From: Angelobacter sp036502105
GTDB lineage: Bacteria > Acidobacteriota > Terriglobia > Terriglobales > Acidobacteriaceae
NCBI GenBank assembly: GCA_036502105.1
Contig: DASXZE010000026.1
Span: 1 to 10,089, forward strand
DNA length: 10,089 nucleotides
Direction of reading: 5' to 3'
Shown: positions 6,710 through 10,089 of the stretch, piece by piece
How the letters are laid out: each line of letters opens with the position of its first letter
Position numbering within the stretch: position 1 is the stretch's first letter
Translations under genes and position numbers: made by a program
Notes under the pieces: model-generated
What the model saw: the letters and a program-made list of their open reading frames with translations, nothing else
Database searches by the model: none
What the model was told of the DNA's origin: nothing

Positions 6710-7801
6710 CTACTTACTCTCCGGCCCCAGCACTTCGCCCACATATTGCTTCCACACCACTGCCTGCGTGAGTGTCTGGTGGCCGCGGGTTTTGTCGCTG
6801 GCTGGGATTAGGACGAAGCGTCCGTTCTTTACCTTGGGGACTTCGCGCTCCATTACGCCGATCTCTGGCGGGTTCAGTTCATCGTCAGCAAAGTTGACGG
6901 CCAGCAGTTTGGCTTTGATCTGGCCTAGCTGCGGCGCGGGATTGTAATCAAAGGACGATTCGAACCAGTAGAGGAAATCATTAGCATCGACTTTAGTGAA
7001 ATTGGCTACGTAGCTGTCATACAGTTCGTTGGCTTTGGCGCGGGTGGGCGCTTGCTCCTGCAGGCGGACTGGACTATCGATCATGAAATTGAAGACCGGC
7101 AGAAAGTGTTCAAAGTGCGTGGGCTCTTTCTGGTATTCGCCGTTGTTCCAGTCAGGATCGGTGCGGATGGCTTCAATCACCAGCCGCCGCCAGAGCATGT
7201 TGCGTCCGCTGACTTCAATGGGCTGGCTGGCGATGGGCATGAGCGCATCCATGGCGTCAGGATATTTTTCTCCCCAGATCCATGACTGCATGCCGCCCAT
7301 GGAGGTGCCGAGAACCAGCTTTAACCGTTTGATGCCAAGGCCTTCCGTGACCAAGCGGTACTGCCCTTCCACTCCGTCAATGTAGCCATAATGCGGAAAC
7401 TTGGCATGCATGCCGTCAGAAGGCTTGGTCGAGCCGCCGCGGCCGATGCCGTCTGGCATGATGAGGTAATATTTGCTGGCGTCGAGCGGCTGGCCGGAGC
7501 CAAAGAGCTGTCCGCCGAGCGAGGGCGAGAGAAAGTTTTTGCCGGTGCCGGTGGTGCCGTGAAGCAGGAGAATGGCGTTGTCGATTTCCCCCTGCGCGTT
7601 TTTGTGCGGCGTGCCTACCGTGGTGTAATGCAGCTTGAGCTCAGGCAGAACTTCACCGCTCTGGAACTTGAAGTTCTTTACGGTGAAATCGCCTTCCTTC
7701 TGGTTGGGATAACTGGGCTGGGCAGCCTGTGCCTGGAGCAATGCGCTCATCGACAGCACGGAAATGCAAAGTACCGCCAAAGACAAAATCTTCCTGCTCA
7801 T
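6710..7801 (-). CDS. Exported MetX-like alpha/beta hydrolase
   Basis: This is an alpha/beta-fold hydrolase related to homoserine O-acetyltransferases, 363 residues. The N-terminus MSRKILSLAVLCISVLSMS, followed by LLQAQA, is a Sec signal peptide with likely cleavage after about residue 26. The oxyanion-side motif HGTTGTG is at 81-87, the nucleophile elbow GTSMGGMQ puts Ser167 as nucleophile, Asp307 (ADDELNPPE, matching SDxLFPPE of MetX) and His341 (TRGHQT) complete the triad. MetX itself is cytoplasmic and uses acetyl-CoA; export argues for another reaction, probably ester or amide hydrolysis of an unknown substrate. AAAGGAG lies 12 bases before ATG 7801, rather far; an in-frame TTG at 7805-7807 would have six-base spacing and add two residues, so the true start could be either. 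It follows the DinB-like gene by about 75 bases on the same strand. Confidence 0.87.
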   Translation of the reverse strand: MSRKILSLAVLCISVLSMSALLQAQAAQPSYPNQKEGDFTVKNFKFQSGEVLPELKLHYTTVGTPHKNAQGEIDNAILLLHGTTGTGKNFLSPSLGGQLFGSGQPLDASKYYLIMPDGIGRGGSTKPSDGMHAKFPHYGYIDGVEGQYRLVTEGLGIKRLKLVLGTSMGGMQSWIWGEKYPDAMDALMPIASQPIEVSGRNMLWRRLVIEAIRTDPDWNNGEYQKEPTHFEHFLPVFNFMIDSPVRLQEQAPTRAKANELYDSYVANFTKVDANDFLYWFESSFDYNPAPQLGQIKAKLLAVNFADDELNPPEIGVMEREVPKVKNGRFVLIPASDKTRGHQTLTQAVVWKQYVGEVLGPESK

Positions 7802-7813
7802 ACGCAATTCAAG

Positions 7814-7820
7814 CTCCTTT
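7814..7820 (-). promoter_or_regulatory. Shine-Dalgarno AAAGGAG of the exported hydrolase
   Basis: AAAGGAG on the - strand lies 12 bases before ATG 7801 but six bases before an in-frame TTG (7805-7807), leaving the exact start codon open. Confidence 0.6.
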
Positions 7821-7835
7821 TTTGATCCTACATCT

Positions 7836-7865
7836 GTTGAATACGAACGTGTTGAATACGAACGC
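7836..7865. repeat. Tandem pair of 15-base repeats
   Basis: GTTGAATACGAACGT (7836-7850) is followed directly by GTTGAATACGAACGC (7851-7865), differing only in the last base. The pair occupies the short gap between the DinB-like gene and the exported hydrolase, upstream of the hydrolase Shine-Dalgarno. It may be a regulator-binding site or a neutral duplication. Confidence 0.85.
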
Positions 7866-7875
7866 ACGGCTGACC

Positions 7876-8433
7876 TCACGGATACATTTGCCAATTGGTT
7901 TCAAACGCCGGGCCAAGAATCTGGTTCAGGTGATGCTTTAAGTGTGCAACATAATCCGATGCAATCCAAAGCAATGTAGCTGGCTCATGGTTGCCGATGT
8001 TACAGGAGATTTCCGCTGCTTCCGCAGGCAGACAATTGATTACGTGAGCCAAAAAGCGATTGTAATTCGCCCAGAAATCGACGAGAAAATTCCAGTCCAC
8101 GTCAGCGAATTTTTGCAACTCGACCAGCGAATTCTGATCGTATCCGGGAAAGGTAAGGCTGCCTTGCAGCGCGGCGCGGACGAAGCGCTGATGATTGTTG
8201 GAAGCCGAGTCAAGCAGGTGGCCAAGGATTTCCTTTTTGGCCCATTTCTCAGGGGCAGGGCGGGTGGATGTGTCGGCATTATCGAGTTTCATGAGCAAGG
8301 TTTTTGCCTGCGCCACGGTGCGGCCGAGATCAGAAGCGATGGGGGAAAAGGGATTCGACAAAGACAGACTCCTCTCAAAAAGCGGCAACTCAGGCAGCGG
8401 CTTGCCCGGTTTCAGGCGAATTACAACTGCCAT
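7876..8433 (-). CDS. DinB-superfamily (DinB_2-like) putative metal-dependent protein
   Basis: This is a 185-residue four-helix-bundle protein of the DinB/YfiT superfamily. Members usually bind a divalent metal through three histidines; functions include thiol transfer (bacillithiol or mycothiol S-transferases) and many unknown reactions. Visible candidates for the triad are His72 in KKEILGHLLDSASNN and His164 plus His168 in DYVAHLKHHLNQI. The helix-1 context before WAKKEILGHL fits the family. The first 30 residues have no clear family match, so a later start is possible. The called ATG 8433 overlaps the end of the PIN toxin gene by 13 bases, suggesting translational coupling; no Shine-Dalgarno is visible. 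It is therefore the third gene of the toxin-antitoxin operon by position. Whether it belongs to that system functionally is inference. Confidence 0.82.
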   Translation of the reverse strand: MAVVIRLKPGKPLPELPLFERSLSLSNPFSPIASDLGRTVAQAKTLLMKLDNADTSTRPAPEKWAKKEILGHLLDSASNNHQRFVRAALQGSLTFPGYDQNSLVELQKFADVDWNFLVDFWANYNRFLAHVINCLPAEAAEISCNIGNHEPATLLWIASDYVAHLKHHLNQILGPAFETNWQMYP

Positions 8434-8846
8434 GGATTCAAGGTAGTAATCCCAGCAACCCGCACGTCTTTAATATTCCGAGTGACCAAGGTCAAATTGT
8501 GGTGTAAAGCCGTCGCCGCCATGAGTCCGTCAACAACGGCAAGCTGCATTCCAGATAATCTGGCTTGGGCAGAAATCATACCCCACCGTTCGGCAATATC
8601 GAGGGTGACTCCAAGAATCCTTCCCTTGAAACGTAATACCAAATCATTCGCCAGCCAGCTTTCAAGTAATGAGCGCTTGTTGCCATGCGCCAGCGAGTCA
8701 ATGCCGTTACGGATTTCTCCAATTGCCAACACGCTCAAATACAGTAATTCCTCGTTCGTAGCCTGGATCCATTTCACAACCCTTGAATCGGGCTGGAGTT
8801 TGGTCAACTCGGATACCACATTGGTGTCGAGAAGATAGCCGCTCAC
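8421..8846 (-). CDS. PIN-domain toxin, VapC/FitB type
   Basis: This is a toxin of a type II toxin-antitoxin pair: a PIN-domain, Mg-dependent ribonuclease expected to cleave specific RNAs when freed from its antitoxin. It has 141 residues and is full length. The acidic active site is visible as Asp7 (LLDTNVVSEL), Glu44 (IGEIRNGID) and Asp106 (VVDGLMAATA), with Asn124 or Asp127 in TRNIKDV at the fourth position. The pattern DTNVVSEL, LYLSVLAIGEIR and a C-terminal LNPW fits the FitB/VapC branch. The start is GTG 8846, which overlaps the antitoxin stop in a GTGA arrangement, the usual coupling in such modules. The downstream DinB-like gene overlaps its 3' end by 13 bases. All catalytic positions are intact, so the toxin looks active. 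Confidence 0.92.
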   Translation of the reverse strand: MSGYLLDTNVVSELTKLQPDSRVVKWIQATNEELLYLSVLAIGEIRNGIDSLAHGNKRSLLESWLANDLVLRFKGRILGVTLDIAERWGMISAQARLSGMQLAVVDGLMAATALHHNLTLVTRNIKDVRVAGITTLNPWQL

Positions 8847-9142
8847 AAGTCAATCGACCGGCCGTAGTCAGGAGCCCTGTCTAAGTTCAGATCTGCACCG
8901 GCCAGGGGAGATTTAGCAAAAAACTCAACTAGACTCGCTGGCTCCCGGGAGCGAACAGTCAACCGCTGAAACTCCTCCGCAGCAAGAACAACTACCGCAT
9001 CCTTGCCTTGCCTGGTTACCCATTGCGGACCTTCAGCCCGCGCTTTTCTAAAAAGTTCACTGAAGCGGGCTTTGGCTGCCTGCAATTGCCAAGATTTTGC
9101 AGGAGAAGTTTTTCGACGCTTAGCCACAGAAGATTTAGCCAT
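8843..9142 (-). CDS. Phd/YefM-type antitoxin
   Basis: This is the antitoxin partner of the PIN toxin, 99 residues from ATG 9142. The core WQLQAAKARFSELFRKA, continuing through GPQWVTRQGKDAVVVLAAEEFQRL (about 18-61), is the Phd/YefM DNA-binding and dimerisation domain. The C-terminal part (about 66-99, including SLVEFFAKSPL) is the expected flexible toxin-binding tail. The first 17 residues are a Lys/Arg/Ser-rich extension not typical of the family. The frame continues 15 codons upstream of 9142 to 9187, but that would run over the operator and promoter and into the end of the ubiD gene, so ATG 9142 is preferred. No Shine-Dalgarno is seen and the promoter lies only a few bases upstream, suggesting a leaderless or near-leaderless message. 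Such antitoxins normally repress their own operon. Confidence 0.9.
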   Translation of the reverse strand: MAKSSVAKRRKTSPAKSWQLQAAKARFSELFRKARAEGPQWVTRQGKDAVVVLAAEEFQRLTVRSREPASLVEFFAKSPLAGADLNLDRAPDYGRSIDL

Positions 9143-9147
9143 ATAAA

Positions 9148-9177
9148 AGTGTAACACGATTCTGACTAGTCTGACTA
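9148..9177 (-). promoter_or_regulatory. Promoter of the antitoxin-toxin operon
   Basis: On the - strand TACACT (9148-9153, four of six matches) and TAGTCA (9172-9177, four of six) are separated by 18 bases. The predicted start of transcription is at or within a base or two of ATG 9142. Each hexamer is weak, as in many autoregulated toxin-antitoxin promoters. Confidence 0.45.
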
Positions 9178-9178
9178 G
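9161..9178. promoter_or_regulatory. Tandem 9-base operator candidate of the TA operon
   Basis: TCTGACTAG occurs twice in direct succession (9161-9169 and 9170-9178) and creates an internal 8-base palindrome GACTAGTC. It overlaps the -35 and spacer of the predicted toxin-antitoxin promoter, beginning two bases past the ubiD stop. Phd/YefM antitoxins bind short palindromes at this location, so this is the likely autoregulatory operator. Confidence 0.6.
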
Positions 9179-9179
9179 A

Positions 9180-10089
9180 TTATTCAATCCCCAAGTCTTT
9201 CCACTTCTTGTCCACCTGCACTTTGGTTTCTTCGTCCATCAGGATTTCATCCGGCCAGGGGCGGGTGAAGCCTTCGGTAGGCCATTTGCGGGTCGCGTCG
9301 ATACCCATTTTGGAGCCGAAGTTGGGCAGGCGCGAGGCGTGGTCGAGTGAATCGACTGGGCCGAGCGTGAACTGGATATCGCGCTCAGGATCAATATTAT
9401 TGAAAACTTTCAGCACCACTTCGCCAATATCCTGCACATTTACGTCTTCATCGACCACAACTATGCATTAGGTAAACATGGCCTGGCCCAGCGCCCAGAT
9501 GCCGCTCATGACTTTGCGCGCGTGTCCGGGATAGGACTTGCGTATGGAGACAATCATGAGATTGTGAAAGACGCCTTCCACGGGCAGATTCACGTCCACA
9601 ATTTCCGGCAAGGTAAGCTTCATCAGCGGCAGAAAAATGCGCTCCACGGCTTTGCCCATCCACGCGTCTTCCATGGGCGGCTTGCCTACGATGGTGGTGG
9701 AGTAAATGGGATTCTTGCGGTGCGTGATGCAGGTCACATGCAAGACTGGATACTCGTCTTCCAGAGAATAGAAACCTGTGTGATCGCCGAACGGTCCTTC
9801 GGTGCGGAGTTCATCGAGTTTGACGTAACCTTCAATCACAATTTCTGCGGATGCTGGAACTTCCAGATCGACAGTCTCACATTTGACCAGCTCGACTGGC
9901 TTCTGACGCAGGAAGCCCGCGATGATGAACTCTTCAATCTCCGGCGGCGCGGGAACAATGGCAGAAAAAGTAAGAGCTGGGTCTGTGCCGATGGCGACGG
10001 CTACTTCCATGGTTCCGCTAGGACGATCTCCGGGTGCAAGCATGGAGCCTCCGCCAGAGCGGGCCATGATGTCGACCCCAGATCTTCTT
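9180..10089 (-). pseudogene. UbiD-family decarboxylase, interrupted by in-frame TAA; 5' end beyond window
   Basis: This is the C-terminal two thirds of a UbiD-type, prenylated-FMN-dependent aromatic or acrylic acid decarboxylase, as used in ubiquinone or menaquinone synthesis. Motifs in order: MEVAVAIGTDP, LVKCETVDLEVPASAEIVIEG, EGPFGDHTGFY (whose Glu and Asp are the catalytic acid pair of the family), PPMEDAWMGKA, LPVEGVFHN and SIRKSYPGHARKVM. The frame reads MFT then TAA at 9468-9470 and continues without a shift as CIVVVDEDVNVQD through SKMGIDATRKWP to a final TAA at 9180-9182. Homologues have Lys at the interrupted position (MFTK or MYTK followed by the VVVDEDV-type strand), so AAA to TAA is the simplest explanation. 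The last 95 codons are otherwise intact. The upstream part runs off the window. A recent nonsense mutation or a sequencing error are both possible; the substrate is undetermined. Confidence 0.88.

Noticed and set aside
7942..8838. 298-codon open frame on the + strand
   Set aside because: It is antisense to the DinB-like and PIN genes, both of which show full family motifs; its product has no recognisable domain.
9448..9468. Translational restart at the TAATG formed by the ubiD nonsense codon
   Set aside because: That ATG is in a different frame and reaches a stop after six codons; the in-frame GTG at 9458 has no ribosome binding site.
10020..10089. Possible second lesion (frameshift) in ubiD near the window edge
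   Set aside because: The residues before MEVAVAIG do not clearly show the MHW..H..GA pattern of relatives, but no alternative frame is convincingly better and only about 25 codons are visible; it cannot be decided here.
1..10089. CRISPR arrays, tRNA or rRNA genes, insertion sequences, prophage genes
   Set aside because: No spaced identical repeats, cloverleaf-forming segments, transposase or integrase motifs were found on either strand.

Overview
The window is about 10 kb of a moderately GC-rich bacterial chromosome from a Gram-negative heterotroph. The gene content (AnmK kinase, lipoprotein solute-binding protein, UbiD-type decarboxylase, NuoI) and two kinds of palindromic intergenic repeat would fit a soil Acidobacteriota member. 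That assignment is an inference from gene flavour and is only moderately secure. Most of the window is ordinary housekeeping and accessory sequence. I see no CRISPR array, phage, insertion sequence, rRNA or tRNA.

Left part (1-3427, all + strand): the 3' portion of anmK (anhydro-MurNAc kinase, peptidoglycan recycling), a family-5 peptide-binding lipoprotein gene whose start overlaps the anmK stop, and a YmdB-type metallophosphoesterase gene. A palindromic repeat sits across the anmK/lipoprotein junction and appears to supply both the anmK stop codon and the first part of the lipoprotein signal sequence. A hairpin at 3454-3485 terminates this strand and the opposing gene.

Middle part (3506-6153): a secreted Ala/Gln-rich TPR protein (- strand) with its own promoter and Shine-Dalgarno; a roughly 400-base intergenic region; a classical NADP(H)-type short-chain dehydrogenase (+ strand); then a 127-base inverted repeat filling the space between the convergent SDR and nuoI genes and containing both of their stop codons.

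Right part (6151-10089, all - strand, so read right to left): a UbiD-family decarboxylase gene interrupted by one in-frame TAA where a conserved Lys is expected; a Phd/YefM-type antitoxin and PIN (VapC/FitB-type) toxin pair with a GTGA overlap and a tandem-repeat operator candidate over its promoter; a DinB-fold gene whose start overlaps the toxin end; an exported MetX-like alpha/beta hydrolase; and a stand-alone NuoI ferredoxin-like subunit with a promoter placed for leaderless transcription. No clear terminator is visible between the toxin-antitoxin pair and nuoI, so read-through along this strand is possible.

The points most worth following are the repeat-derived signal peptide, the single-codon lesion in ubiD, and the antitoxin-toxin-DinB arrangement with its repeat operator. 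No wholly new multi-gene system is evident.
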